Below are positions 43,170 through 52,831 of a stretch of DNA of 64,000 nt, in pieces (within the stretch, counting starts at the first letter, position 1; each line of letters starts with the position of its first letter). Origin of the DNA: Nocardioidaceae bacterium SCSIO 66511 (GTDB lineage: Bacteria > Actinomycetota > Actinomycetes > Propionibacteriales > Nocardioidaceae); NCBI GenBank assembly GCA_023100825.1, contig CP095846.1, forward strand, positions 3,782,001-3,846,000. Direction: 5' to 3'. Both the position numbers and the translations under genes were made by a program. The notes below the pieces were generated by a model that worked only from the letters and a program-made list of their open reading frames with translations, ran no database searches and was not told where the DNA came from.

Positions 43170-43613
43170 TCACACCAGCTGCAACTTCATGCCGACGTGC
43201 GAAGACGTGAATCCGAGACGCTCATAGAAGGTATGTGCTCGAATGCGTTGAGCATTGGTCGTCAGCTGGACGCGTGCACAGCCACGGTCTCTGGCCTCGT
43301 CGATGACGTGCTCCATCAGAGCCTTGCCGATGCCTTGACCTCGCAGCGCCGATGCCGTGCGTACGGACTCGATCTGGCAGAGCAGACCGCCGTCGTAGAT
43401 GAGCACCCTCAGCCAGCTCACCTGCGCCGTCGCGACGAGCTCCCCATCGCGCTCGTCGACGAGGAGCTGCTGCGAAGGATCGGCGATCAACTCGGCGAGC
43501 GCCGCGCGCTGCCGCTCCGTCGGAGCCTCCGGCTCATCGAAGGCACGGATCGCGTCCTCGGCGAGCAGCGCCAGAATCCCTTGCAGATCTTGGATCTGAG
43601 CCTCGCGGATCAT
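43170..43613 (-). CDS. GNAT-family N-acetyltransferase
   Basis: The 147-residue protein has the GNAT acetyl-CoA site IESVRTASALRGQGIGKALM (R/Q-x-x-G-x-G/A at RGQGIG), followed by RVQLTTNAQRIRAHTFYERLGF, the characteristic C-terminal beta4-beta5 region. Substrate unknown. ATG 43613 overlaps the trans-aconitate methyltransferase stop by 4 bp. The frame upstream of this ATG belongs to another gene's antisense. Confidence 0.9.
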   Translation of the reverse strand: MIREAQIQDLQGILALLAEDAIRAFDEPEAPTERQRAALAELIADPSQQLLVDERDGELVATAQVSWLRVLIYDGGLLCQIESVRTASALRGQGIGKALMEHVIDEARDRGCARVQLTTNAQRIRAHTFYERLGFTSSHVGMKLQLV

Positions 43614-44380
43614 GCTTGCCTCCTGGCTACGACGAATACGCGCTGGAATGGCAGCACCGTGCCGTACGCCTGTTGCGGGTACGCGGTGCGCAGCGCAGCT
43701 CGGTAGTCGGCCTCGAACTGCGGTCGCAGGTCGTCGGGCAGCGCTTGCAGGAACGGCCGCGCCCCGGTGCCTGAAATCCAAGCAAATACGGGATCTTCGC
43801 CTTCGAGTAGGTGATAGTACGTCGTCTCCCAGACATCGAGCTTCCAGCCGTCGGCGGCGAGGAGGTCGAGGTACGTCGCGGGCTCGACTCCGCGAGCGCC
43901 GGCGATGTGCCCGAGGTGGGAAGCGAAGCGCGGATCGGCCGCGAGCTCACGCAGGAGCACGTGACTCGGCTCGCCGAAGTTGTTGGGCACCTGGAACGCG
44001 AGCGTGCCGCCAGGCGTCACGTACTCGCGCAGACGCGGGATCACCTCCAGCTGCTCAGGAACCCATTGGAACGCGGCGTTCGAGGCGATCAGGTCGACCG
44101 GTGCGTCGGGCTTCCAGGTGGCGATGTCGCCGAGCTCGTACGTCGTGCGCGGCGCGTCGTCGTCGCGGCGGGCGCGTTCGATCATCTCGGGCGAGGAATC
44201 GACGCCGAGGAGATCCGCATCCGGCCAACGGGTACGAAGGACCTCGCTGAGTTGGCCGGGCCCGCAGCCGAGGTCGACGATCGTGCGCGGCTCTGTGGTG
44301 ACGCGGGCGATCAGGTCGACGAACGGTCGGCCACGCTCATCTGCGTACTCGAGGTACGTCGTCGGGTTCCATTCGGGCAT
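43610..44380 (-). CDS. tam: Trans-aconitate 2-methyltransferase-like
   Basis: Tam methylates trans-aconitate, an inhibitor of the TCA cycle, using SAM. The 256-residue protein begins MPEWNPTTYLEYADERGRPF, has the SAM loop IVDLGCGPGQLSE, LLGVDSSPEMIERA, LIASNAAFQWVPE and GGTLAFQVPNNFGEPSH, which together are the Tam pattern. GAGAGGTGG precedes ATG 44380. It is divergent from a MarR gene, with palindromes between that likely control it. Confidence 0.88.
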   Translation of the reverse strand: MPEWNPTTYLEYADERGRPFVDLIARVTTEPRTIVDLGCGPGQLSEVLRTRWPDADLLGVDSSPEMIERARRDDDAPRTTYELGDIATWKPDAPVDLIASNAAFQWVPEQLEVIPRLREYVTPGGTLAFQVPNNFGEPSHVLLRELAADPRFASHLGHIAGARGVEPATYLDLLAADGWKLDVWETTYYHLLEGEDPVFAWISGTGARPFLQALPDDLRPQFEADYRAALRTAYPQQAYGTVLPFQRVFVVARRQA

Positions 44381-44398
44381 CGTTCCACCTCTCGTAGA

Positions 44399-44416
44399 TA
44401 TCTTGATGTCAAGATA
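44399..44416. promoter_or_regulatory. MarR-type operator, site 1
   Basis: TATCTTGATGTCAAGATA is a perfect 8-bp inverted repeat with a 2-bp centre, the usual form of a MarR site. It is 18 bp ahead of the tam start and shares its core with site 2 in front of the divergent marR gene. Confidence 0.7.
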
Positions 44417-44444
44417 CACGATGTCGAGAGATCTGTCGCCGGTT

Positions 44445-44587
44445 GCGATCGGTTACGCCCAGATCCCAAAACGTTGCGAACGGGGCCGCCCAGATCCGCT
44501 AGGAAGCGATCGGTTACGCCCAGACCTCGAACCGTTGCGAGCGGGGCCGCCCAGATCCACTAGGTAGCGACCGAGGCGTAACCGATC
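44445..44587. repeat. 61-bp tandem repeat with inverted end
   Basis: Two 61-bp units (44445-44505 and 44506-44566) begin GCGATCGGTTACGCCCAGA. They are followed at the same phase by a partial third unit carrying GGCGTAACCGATC (44575-44587), the reverse complement of the unit start, so the block can fold back. It occupies the tam-marR intergenic region between the two operators. Confidence 0.8.
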
Positions 44588-44619
44588 CCGAAACACGCAT
44601 CCGTGACCCGCACGGAGAA

Positions 44620-44640
44620 TCTCGATGTCAAGAATCTTGA
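44620..44640. promoter_or_regulatory. MarR-type operator, site 2
   Basis: TCTCGA-TG-TCAAGA (44620-44633) differs from site 1's core by one base and overlaps the palindrome TCAAGAATCTTGA (44628-44640). An in-frame ATG at 44625 falls inside it, which argues for the marR start at 44658. Confidence 0.65.
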
Positions 44641-44657
44641 CCCGGTACGCTGAGCGG

Positions 44658-45149
44658 GTGAGCGATGAGGTGGACCGGCTGATCGAGGCGTGGCAACGCG
44701 AGCGCCCCGATCTCGACGTGTCGCCGATGGGCGTACTCAGCCGCGTCTCTCGGCTGGCCCGGCACCTCGACCTGGCTCGGCGGGCAGCGTTCGCCGACTC
44801 GAAGCTGGAGTCGTGGGAGTTCGACGTACTGTCCTCGCTGCGCCGCTCCGGTGAGCCGTACCAGCTCTCCCCCGGCCGGCTGCTGCGCGAGACCCTGGTG
44901 ACCAGCGGCACCATGACCAACCGCATCGACCGGCTCGCGAAGCGCGGGCTCGTCGAGCGGCTCCCTGACCCGGCCGACCGCCGCGGTGTCCAGGTACGCC
45001 TCACCCCAGACGGGCGCAAACGCGTCGACGCCGCCCTCGAAGAGCTACTACGGCGTGAACGCGAACTGCTGTCGGCCCTGCCGGCCAAGGACTCCCGACA
45101 GCTCGCGGCGCTGCTTCGTACCCTCGTCACGCCGTTCGACGCCGCCTGA
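44658..45149 (+). CDS. MarR-family transcriptional regulator
   Basis: The 163-residue protein has the winged-helix pattern ESWEFDVLSSLRRSGEPYQLSP, RLLRETLVTSGTMTNRIDRL and GLVERLPDPADRRGVQVRLTPDG, where the DPADRRGVQV wing is diagnostic for MarR. GTG 44658 is preferred because the upstream ATG 44625 lies in an operator. It likely represses itself and the divergent tam-GNAT-VOC genes via the TCTTGA-TG-TCAAGA sites. The inducer is unknown. Confidence 0.92.
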   Translation: MSDEVDRLIEAWQRERPDLDVSPMGVLSRVSRLARHLDLARRAAFADSKLESWEFDVLSSLRRSGEPYQLSPGRLLRETLVTSGTMTNRIDRLAKRGLVERLPDPADRRGVQVRLTPDGRKRVDAALEELLRRERELLSALPAKDSRQLAALLRTLVTPFDAA

Positions 45150-45174
45150 CCGCTCGGCGGGGCGTACGCGCCGG

Positions 45175-46932
45175 TCAGTCGCCGGCGATCTCGGCGGCTT
45201 CCAGCCACTCCTCCTCGAGCGCCTCGCGCTCGGTTTGTACGCGCGCGAGGTCCTCTTGCAGCTGGGCCAGGCACTCGTACTGCGTCGCCTGTTCGATCAT
45301 CTGCTCATGCAGCTCTTCTGAACGCGTAGCGAGCTTGGTCAGCTGCCGGTCGATGCGCGACATCGCCTTGCGGGCCTCGCGTACCTCCGCCGCCGAAGGT
45401 CCACTCGTCGTCGGTTCGTCTTGCGACGGTGGTTCCTCGGTGCCGCCCGCGACGCCGCCGAGGAACCTCTGCTCCGCGTGGTATCCCGAGATTCCCTGGA
45501 CGAGCATCTCGATCCGCCCGCCCGCGCGTACCGCATAGACCACGTCGGTGACGCGATCGAGGAAGTAGCGGTCATGCGACACCACGACCAACGTGCCCGG
45601 CCAGCCGTCGAGGTAGTCCTCGAGCACGTTCAGCGTCTCGATGTCGAGGTCGTTGGTCGGCTCGTCGAGCAGGAGTACGTTCGGCTCTTCCAGCAGTAGC
45701 CGCAGCAGCTGTAGGCGCCGCCGCTCACCGCCCGACAGGTCGCCGATGCGGGCCGTGAGCAGGTCGCCGGTGAAGCCGAACGACTCGAGCAGTCTCGACG
45801 CCGTCAGCTCGTTACCACGCACTGAGTCGAGTACGCGTACGCCCGGCTCGAGCTCGCCGAGGGTCTGCGACAGCGAACGTACTTCGACCGTGCGGCCGCG
45901 TTTTACCCGGCCGGCATCGGGCTCGAGATCGCCGGAGACCAGGCGCAGCACGCTGCTCTTGCCGATGCCGTTCGGACCAACCAGCCCGACCCGTTCGCCG
46001 GGCCCGAGCCGCCACGTCACGTCGTCGAGGAGCGTACGCCCGCCGAGCGTCAGGTCGACGTGCTCGAGGTCGACGACGTCCTTGCCGAGGCGGTTCGTCG
46101 CGAAGCGCTCCAGCTCGAGTCGGTCTCGCGGCGGGGGCTCGTCGGCGATCAGCGCGTTGGCGGCGTCGATGCGGAACTGAGGTTTGGAGGTACGTGCGGG
46201 CGGTCCGCGCCGGAGCCAGGCGAGCTCCTTGCGCATCAGGTTGCGCCGGCGGGTGTCGCGCGCCTCGGCCTGGCGCTGACGCTCCGCTTTCGCGAGTACG
46301 AACGCCGCATACCCGCCTTCGTACTGGTCGACGGCACCGTCGTGGACCTCCCACGTGCCACTGCACACCTCGTCGAGGAACCACCGGTCGTGGGTGACGA
46401 CGACCAGCGCACCGCGACGCGATGCCAGATGCCCGGCGAGCCAGGCGATCGCATCGATGTCGAGATGGTTGGTCGGCTCGTCGAGCAACAGCAGGTCGGT
46501 CGGCTCGAGCAGCAGCCGGGCGAGCGAGGCGCGGCGGCGTTCGCCACCGGACAGTCCCTCGATCATGCGGTCGAGCGGGAGCCCGGCGAGGAGCACCTCG
46601 ACGACCTCTCGGGTCGTACGATCGGCCGCCCACTCATGGTCGGCGCGCCCGCCGAGCACCGCCTCGCGTACGGAATGGGTGTCGTCGAACTCGTCGTGCT
46701 GGGCGAGATAGCCGATCACCAGATCGTTCGCATGCGACACGCGTCCGGAGTCGGGGTGCTCGCGACCCGCGAGCACGCGCAGCAGCGTGGTCTTGCCGCT
46801 GCCATTGCGGCCTACGACGCCGATGCGCTGACCGGCCGCGACACCGAGGCTGACCCCGTGCAGCAGCGGCCTGACGCCGTACGCCTTCTCTACGCGCTCC
46901 AGGTTGATCAAGCTGGGCGGGACACTAGACAA
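45175..46932 (-). CDS. ABC-F family ATPase (Uup-like)
   Basis: This 585-residue protein has two ABC domains in one chain and no membrane part. Walker A motifs are GVVGRNGSGKTT and GLVGPNGIGKSS, each followed by LSGGERRR signatures and LLLDEPTN Walker B motifs, with a charged linker between them. A C-terminal coiled coil (about 520-585) follows the QDEPTTSGPS linker. ABC-F proteins act on ribosomes. TTG 46932 overlaps the ispE stop by 8 bp; TTG 46911 (578 residues) is an alternative, and neither has a clear ribosome-binding site. Confidence 0.92.
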   Translation of the reverse strand: MSSVPPSLINLERVEKAYGVRPLLHGVSLGVAAGQRIGVVGRNGSGKTTLLRVLAGREHPDSGRVSHANDLVIGYLAQHDEFDDTHSVREAVLGGRADHEWAADRTTREVVEVLLAGLPLDRMIEGLSGGERRRASLARLLLEPTDLLLLDEPTNHLDIDAIAWLAGHLASRRGALVVVTHDRWFLDEVCSGTWEVHDGAVDQYEGGYAAFVLAKAERQRQAEARDTRRRNLMRKELAWLRRGPPARTSKPQFRIDAANALIADEPPPRDRLELERFATNRLGKDVVDLEHVDLTLGGRTLLDDVTWRLGPGERVGLVGPNGIGKSSVLRLVSGDLEPDAGRVKRGRTVEVRSLSQTLGELEPGVRVLDSVRGNELTASRLLESFGFTGDLLTARIGDLSGGERRRLQLLRLLLEEPNVLLLDEPTNDLDIETLNVLEDYLDGWPGTLVVVSHDRYFLDRVTDVVYAVRAGGRIEMLVQGISGYHAEQRFLGGVAGGTEEPPSQDEPTTSGPSAAEVREARKAMSRIDRQLTKLATRSEELHEQMIEQATQYECLAQLQEDLARVQTEREALEEEWLEAAEIAGD

Positions 46933-47842
46933 GGCGTGCGCCCACCACCGGTCCGACTGCCTGCACAACGTCAGCGGCCACCTGCGCGCTCGCCAGCGCG
47001 ACGGCGATGTCCATCGCATGCTGCTCGTCACGGGCCAGGAACATCGCGGTGGGGCCCGAGCCCGACAGCTGGGCGCCGAGCGCACCGCACTCCTCGCCGA
47101 TCGCGAGCGTCTCGGCGAGCTCGGGGCGCAGGAAGATCGCGGCGTCCTGGAGGTCGTTCGACAGCGCGGCGCCGAGGCTCACTGCGTCGCCTGCGCGCAG
47201 AGCGGCCATCAGGGCATCGTCGACCTCGGGTTCGGGGACCTCGGACCCGTTGCTCAGCCGGTCGAACTCCGCGTACACCTTGGCCGTCGACATGCCCTCG
47301 TGGGCGAGCGCGAACACCCATTGGTACGAACCGCGGGCCAGAACCGGGCTGATGATCTCGCCGTGTCCGCTGCCCATCGCATTGCCGCCCGCGAGGCAGA
47401 ACGGCACGTCGCTGCCCAGCTCACGCGCGATGCGCTCGAGCTCGGACTTGGGCGTACGAAGGCCCCACAGGTCGTCGCACGCGATGAGCGCACCGGCCGC
47501 GTCGGCCGAACCACCGGCCATGCCGCCGGACACCGGGATCGACTTGCGGATCGACAGCGCCACCCCGTCGTCGATACCGGCCGACTCGCGGAGCAACAGT
47601 GCTGCGCGTACGGCGATGTTGTCGATGCCGACCGGTACGTCGGTGAGCTCCTCGGCATGGTCGGCATCTGCGTGTACGCGAACGGTCACGGAGTCGTCGG
47701 AGACCTCGGTGGCGCGTACCTCGTCGCACAGGCCGACGGCCTGGTAAACGGTTGCCAACGGGTGAAACCCGTCGGGGCGTACGCTTCCGACGCCCAACGA
47801 CAGGTTGATCTTGGCCGGCACCCGCGCCGTCGATGACCTCAC
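46925..47842 (-). CDS. ispE: 4-diphosphocytidyl-2-C-methyl-D-erythritol kinase
   Basis: IspE is the fourth enzyme of the non-mevalonate isoprenoid pathway. The 305-residue GHMP kinase has the substrate motif VPAKINLSLGVG, the ATP loop PVSGGMAGGSADAAGAL, ELGSDVPFCLAGG and the C-terminal GAQLSGSGPTAMFL. GTG 47842 is preferred; TTG 47851 is possible. It follows ksgA closely, as in most actinobacteria. Confidence 0.96.
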   Translation of the reverse strand: MRSSTARVPAKINLSLGVGSVRPDGFHPLATVYQAVGLCDEVRATEVSDDSVTVRVHADADHAEELTDVPVGIDNIAVRAALLLRESAGIDDGVALSIRKSIPVSGGMAGGSADAAGALIACDDLWGLRTPKSELERIARELGSDVPFCLAGGNAMGSGHGEIISPVLARGSYQWVFALAHEGMSTAKVYAEFDRLSNGSEVPEPEVDDALMAALRAGDAVSLGAALSNDLQDAAIFLRPELAETLAIGEECGALGAQLSGSGPTAMFLARDEQHAMDIAVALASAQVAADVVQAVGPVVGARLV

Positions 47843-47852
47843 GCAGACCAAC

Positions 47853-48776
47853 CTAGGCCATGTTCAAAGCGAGCGCCCGGGCGACGGCCGCGAACTGCGC
47901 CACGTCGAGCGACTCCGCCCGCGCCTGGGGCGAGATCTGCGCGGCACGCAAGGCGTTCTCGGCATCGGTCGGCGAGCCGGCAATGCCCGCGAGCGCAGCG
48001 CGTAACGTCTTGCGCCGCTGGGCGAACCCGGCGTCGACGACGGCGAACACCTGGTCGCGGCTCACGTCGCTCACCGGGGGTTCGCGTCGCTCGATCGAGA
48101 CGAGACCGGAGTCGACGTTCGGCACCGGCCAGAACACCGAGCGGGCCACATTGCCCGCAGGGCGTACGTCGGCGTACCAGGCGGCCTTGACGCTCGGCAC
48201 GCCGTACACCTTCGAGCCCGGACGCGCGCTGAGCCTCGCTGCGACCTCGGACTGCACCATGACGAGACCGTGCCGAAGCGTCGGGAACGCGCCGAGGAGG
48301 TGCAGCAGCACCGGAACGGACACGTTGTACGGAAGGTTCGCGACCAGAGCGCTGGGCTCTGCGGGTAGGTCGGTGACGCGCATGGCGTCGGCGTGCACTA
48401 CGTCGAGGCGCTGCCGGTCCTGCGGGGCGTACTCGGCCACAGTCGTCGGCAACGCGGCGGCGAGTACCTCGTCGATCTCGACGGCCACCACTCGCTCGAC
48501 CCGCTCGAGCAGCGCGAGGGTCAGCGAGCCGAGCCCGGGGCCGACCTCGACGACGGTGTCGTCGGCGCGCAGGTCTGCGGTACGTACGATCCGGCGCACC
48601 GTGTTGGCGTCGACGACGAAGTTCTGTCCGCGCTGCTTGGTCGGGCGTACGCCGAGGTCCTCGGCGAGGCGACGCACGTCGGCGGCGCCGAGCAGGCGTA
48701 CGTCGCGCTGTTCGGTCATGCCGGGCTGTTCGGGCACAGGCTCGTCGGGCACAGGCTCAGGATCGCGCTCGGACAC
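47853..48776 (-). CDS. ksgA: 16S rRNA (adenine1518/1519-N6)-dimethyltransferase
   Basis: KsgA dimethylates two adenines in the 3' hairpin of 16S rRNA. The 307-residue protein has [50 protein letters not shown] and the catalytic [20 protein letters not shown] 48719 would remove a Pro/Glu-rich extension of 19 residues and may be the true start. It sits between rpfB and ispE in the conserved actinobacterial order. Confidence 0.95.
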   Translation of the reverse strand: MSERDPEPVPDEPVPEQPGMTEQRDVRLLGAADVRRLAEDLGVRPTKQRGQNFVVDANTVRRIVRTADLRADDTVVEVGPGLGSLTLALLERVERVVAVEIDEVLAAALPTTVAEYAPQDRQRLDVVHADAMRVTDLPAEPSALVANLPYNVSVPVLLHLLGAFPTLRHGLVMVQSEVAARLSARPGSKVYGVPSVKAAWYADVRPAGNVARSVFWPVPNVDSGLVSIERREPPVSDVSRDQVFAVVDAGFAQRRKTLRAALAGIAGSPTDAENALRAAQISPQARAESLDVAQFAAVARALALNMA

Positions 48777-48810
48777 TCACCGCACCCTACGCTGAGTCCT
48801 CACCTTTGCA

Positions 48811-48877
48811 CCGCTGACTCGTCGATCCCGCAGATCGAGACCGACGAGTCAGGCGTGCAGGTGTGACGAGTCAGCGG
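48811..48877. terminator. Overlapping hairpins between rpfB and ksgA
   Basis: CTGACTCGTCG (48814-48824) can pair with CGACGAGTCAG (48842-48852), or in extended form CCGCTGACTCGTC (48811-48823) with GACGAGTCAGCGG (48865-48877). The two pairings exclude each other. It lies directly after the rpfB stop and before ksgA, so it may terminate or attenuate read-through. Confidence 0.5.
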
Positions 48878-48881
48878 GTGC

Positions 48882-50069
<1,188 letters not shown>

Positions 50070-50193
50070 TCAACCGACCCTGCTCCCAGCCAACAAGTCC
50101 CCGACGATAACGAAGTGGTCACGCGAGCGCCAATTCGGGGCGCGTGTCGTATGCCACTCGTCGGGCGTACGCGCCACCTGCGTCACAGGCGTC

Positions 50194-51045
50194 TCATCCG
50201 CCCCAGGTGCCGCCGTATGCGGCCTCGGTGTTGGCGTCGACCGCACGACACAGCTCCTCGAGATCGCAGTCGAGAGCGCCGGCCATCATGCGCACGGTGT
50301 GTGGCAAGAGGTACGAGGCGTTCGGCTTGCCCCGGTGTGGTGCCGGGGTGAGGAACGGAGCATCGGTCTCGACCAGGATGCGATCCATCGGGGTGACGGC
50401 GAGCGCATCGCGTACGTTCGGGGCGTTCTTGAACGTCACGACTCCCGAGAACGACAGCCAGCAACCGCGGTCGAGGTACGCGCGAGCGAACTCCGCATCA
50501 CCGGAGAAGCAGTGCATGACCGTACGGTCCGGTGCCCCTACCTCGTCGAGCACCTCGAGCACGTCGCCATGCGCGTCGCGATCGTGGATGACAAGCGTCT
50601 TGTCGAGGCGCTTGGCCAGCTCGATGTGCGCGCGGAACGACTCGTGCTGCGCGGCACGCCCCTGCTCGCCGGTGCGGTAGTAGTCGAGACCGGTCTCGCC
50701 GATCGCGCGAATGCGGCTGTGCGAGGTGGCGATCGACTCGATCTCGTCGAGCGCCTCGTCGAGCTTGCCGCTCGTCATCAGATGCGGTGTCTCGTTCGGA
50801 TGCAGCGCGACTCCGCCGATGAGACCTTCGTACTCGTCGAGGATGTCGCGGGTCCACCGTGCGCTGTGCAGGTCACAGCCGATCTGCACGATGCGGGGTA
50901 CGCCGACCGCTGCGGCCGCCTCCAGCGCGGCCCCTGCAGGCAGGCTCTCGCTCTCGCCGCCGTCGATGTCGAGATGGCAGTGGTTGTCGACGACAGGGTG
51001 GGGCAGCGGGTCCGGCGCGGCCGGGCGCTTGTGCGCGTCCGTCAT
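50194..51045 (-). CDS. tatD: TatD family metal-dependent DNase/hydrolase
   Basis: The 283-residue TIM-barrel metalloenzyme has VVDNHCHLDIDG (HxH metal site), GVALHPNET, AIGETGLDYYR (metal Glu), LVIHDRDAH, VMHCFSGDAEFA and ILVETDAPFLTP. All are TatD signatures. The ATG overlaps the metG stop by 1 bp (TGATG), so translation is coupled. TatD proteins act as 3'-5' exonucleases or in oxidative DNA repair. Confidence 0.95.
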   Translation of the reverse strand: MTDAHKRPAAPDPLPHPVVDNHCHLDIDGGESESLPAGAALEAAAAVGVPRIVQIGCDLHSARWTRDILDEYEGLIGGVALHPNETPHLMTSGKLDEALDEIESIATSHSRIRAIGETGLDYYRTGEQGRAAQHESFRAHIELAKRLDKTLVIHDRDAHGDVLEVLDEVGAPDRTVMHCFSGDAEFARAYLDRGCWLSFSGVVTFKNAPNVRDALAVTPMDRILVETDAPFLTPAPHRGKPNASYLLPHTVRMMAGALDCDLEELCRAVDANTEAAYGGTWGG

Positions 51046-52643
51046 CAGGCATCCGCCTCCTCGATGCGCGGGAACAGCGGTGCACCCTTCGTCACCGTCG
51101 CACCCGCCGCGAGCTGGCCCCAACGCCCCGCCTCGCGTACATCTTGGGAGGCGAGGTCGCCCAGCTCCTCGGCCGCACCGAGGGAGTCCCACAGCGCTGC
51201 GGAGGTCTTCGGCATCACCGGCGCATACAACACCGCGACCGCGCGCAGCGACTCTGCCGCGGTGTAGAGAATCGTCGCGAGCCGCTCGCGGGCCTCGGGG
51301 TCCTTGGCGACCTTCCACGGCTCCTGCTCGGTGACGTACACGTTGACCGCGGAGACGAAACCCTCGACCGCGCGCAGGGCCTCATGGATCGCGAGGCGGT
51401 CCATCGCCTCGTCGGCCGTCGCAGCCGCCTCGGACAGGGTGTCGGCGAGGGTACGCTCTGCCGACGTCTGCTCCCCCGGCGTCGGCAGCGTGCCGTCGAA
51501 GTAGCGACCGACCATCGAGCTGACCCGCGACGCGAGGTTGCCGAGCCCGTTGGCGAGCTCCGCGCCGTACACCGCACTCATGTGCTCCCACGAGAACGAG
51601 CCGTCGGACCCGAACGCGATGGTCTTCATGAAGTAGTAGCGGTAGGCGTCCGAGCCGAACGTGTCGGTGATCTCGGTCGGGTGGATGGCCGTCGCCTTCG
51701 ACTTGCTCATCTTCTGCCCACCGACGAGCAGCCAGCCGTGCGCGAACACCTGCTTGGGAACGGGCAGACCAGCGGCCATCAGCATCGCCGGCCAGATCAC
51801 CGCATGGAAGCGGAGGATGTCGCGGCCCACGAGCTGTACGTCGGCCGGCCACGTGCGGTCGAACTTGTCATCGTCGTCACCGAACCCGATCGCGGTGACG
51901 TAGTTGAGCAGCGCGTCGATCCAGACGTACAGCACCTGCTTGTCGTCCCACGGCACCTTGATGCCCCAGTCGAACGTCGACCGAGAGATCGACAGGTCGG
52001 TGAGGTTCTGTTTGACGAACGAGATGACCTCGTTGCGCGCGCTCTCCGGCTGTACGAACGTCGGATTGCTTTCGTACAGCTCGAGCAGCCGGTCGGCGTA
52101 CTTGGACAGCGCGAAGAAGTAGTTCGACTCCGAGACGATGTCGACGGGGCGCTCGTGGATCGGGCACAGCTTCACGCCGTCGTCGCCGTCGAGCAGTTCG
52201 CTGTCGAGCTTGAACTCCTCGCATGCCACGCAGTACGGGCCTTCGTACTCGCCGTGGTAGACCTCGCCGGCGTCGTACAGCCGCTGCCAGAACTTCTGCA
52301 CGCGCTCGACGTGGCGCTGGTCGGTGGTGCGGATGAAGTCGTCGTTGCTGGCGTCGATGACGTCGAGGACGGGCTTCCACTCGTTCTCGACGAGACGGGT
52401 CGTCCACTCGCGCGGGTCGGAGTCGTGCTCCTGCGCCGCCTGCATGACCTTCTGCCCGTGCTCGTCGGTGCCGGTCAGGAACCACGCTGCCTCGCCGCGC
52501 TGACGATGCCATCGGGCGATGACGTCGGCGGCGACTGTGGTGTACGCGCTGCCGATCGACGGCGCTGCCGTGACGTAGTAGATCGGCGTCGTGACGTAGA
52601 ACGCCTTCTCGGCGGAGTCGGGCTCGGTGGTCTGCTCGGGCAT
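51045..52643 (-). CDS. metG: Methionyl-tRNA synthetase
   Basis: The 532-residue class I synthetase has FYVTTPIYYVTAAPSIGSAYT (HIGH-type region), FLTGTDEHGQKV, YCVACEEF and CPIHERPV (the zinc knuckle here is reduced to CVAC plus a single C), VGRDILRFHAVIWPA and the KMSKS loop VGGQKMSKSKAT. ATG 52643 gives the usual N-terminus; ATG 52652 is possible and abuts the MITE-like element. It heads the metG-tatD pair. Confidence 0.95.
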   Translation of the reverse strand: MPEQTTEPDSAEKAFYVTTPIYYVTAAPSIGSAYTTVAADVIARWHRQRGEAAWFLTGTDEHGQKVMQAAQEHDSDPREWTTRLVENEWKPVLDVIDASNDDFIRTTDQRHVERVQKFWQRLYDAGEVYHGEYEGPYCVACEEFKLDSELLDGDDGVKLCPIHERPVDIVSESNYFFALSKYADRLLELYESNPTFVQPESARNEVISFVKQNLTDLSISRSTFDWGIKVPWDDKQVLYVWIDALLNYVTAIGFGDDDDKFDRTWPADVQLVGRDILRFHAVIWPAMLMAAGLPVPKQVFAHGWLLVGGQKMSKSKATAIHPTEITDTFGSDAYRYYFMKTIAFGSDGSFSWEHMSAVYGAELANGLGNLASRVSSMVGRYFDGTLPTPGEQTSAERTLADTLSEAAATADEAMDRLAIHEALRAVEGFVSAVNVYVTEQEPWKVAKDPEARERLATILYTAAESLRAVAVLYAPVMPKTSAALWDSLGAAEELGDLASQDVREAGRWGQLAAGATVTKGAPLFPRIEEADA

Positions 52644-52652
52644 GAGGACCAT

Positions 52653-52822
52653 CCTAGTGTCCTGCGTTTGAAGTGGATTTACGGAAGGCGTCGTCCAGGT
52701 GGATGCATCCGCAAGGACGAGGAGGACGGGCATAGTCGGCCCTATTTCCGACGACGAGGACGCCGCGGGGCGCCGCCTGGGCGGCGAAAGACGTCAAGGT
52801 ACTTCAAACGCAGGGCACTAGG
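52653..52822. mobile_element. MITE-like element with 22-bp terminal inverted repeats
   Basis: The ends 52653-52674 (CCTAGTGTCC...TTTGAAGT) and 52801-52822 are inverted copies with one mismatch. The 126-bp interior holds no gene but contains the palindrome GGATGCATCC. It fills the gap between the rsmI stop and the metG start, so it may supply or disturb the metG promoter. No transposase or target-site duplication was confirmed. Confidence 0.65.
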
Positions 52823-52831
52823 TGCCGGGCG

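Noticed and set aside
44445-44587. Possible CRISPR array
   Set aside because: There are only two contiguous 61-bp units and an inverted partial, without spacers or cas genes.
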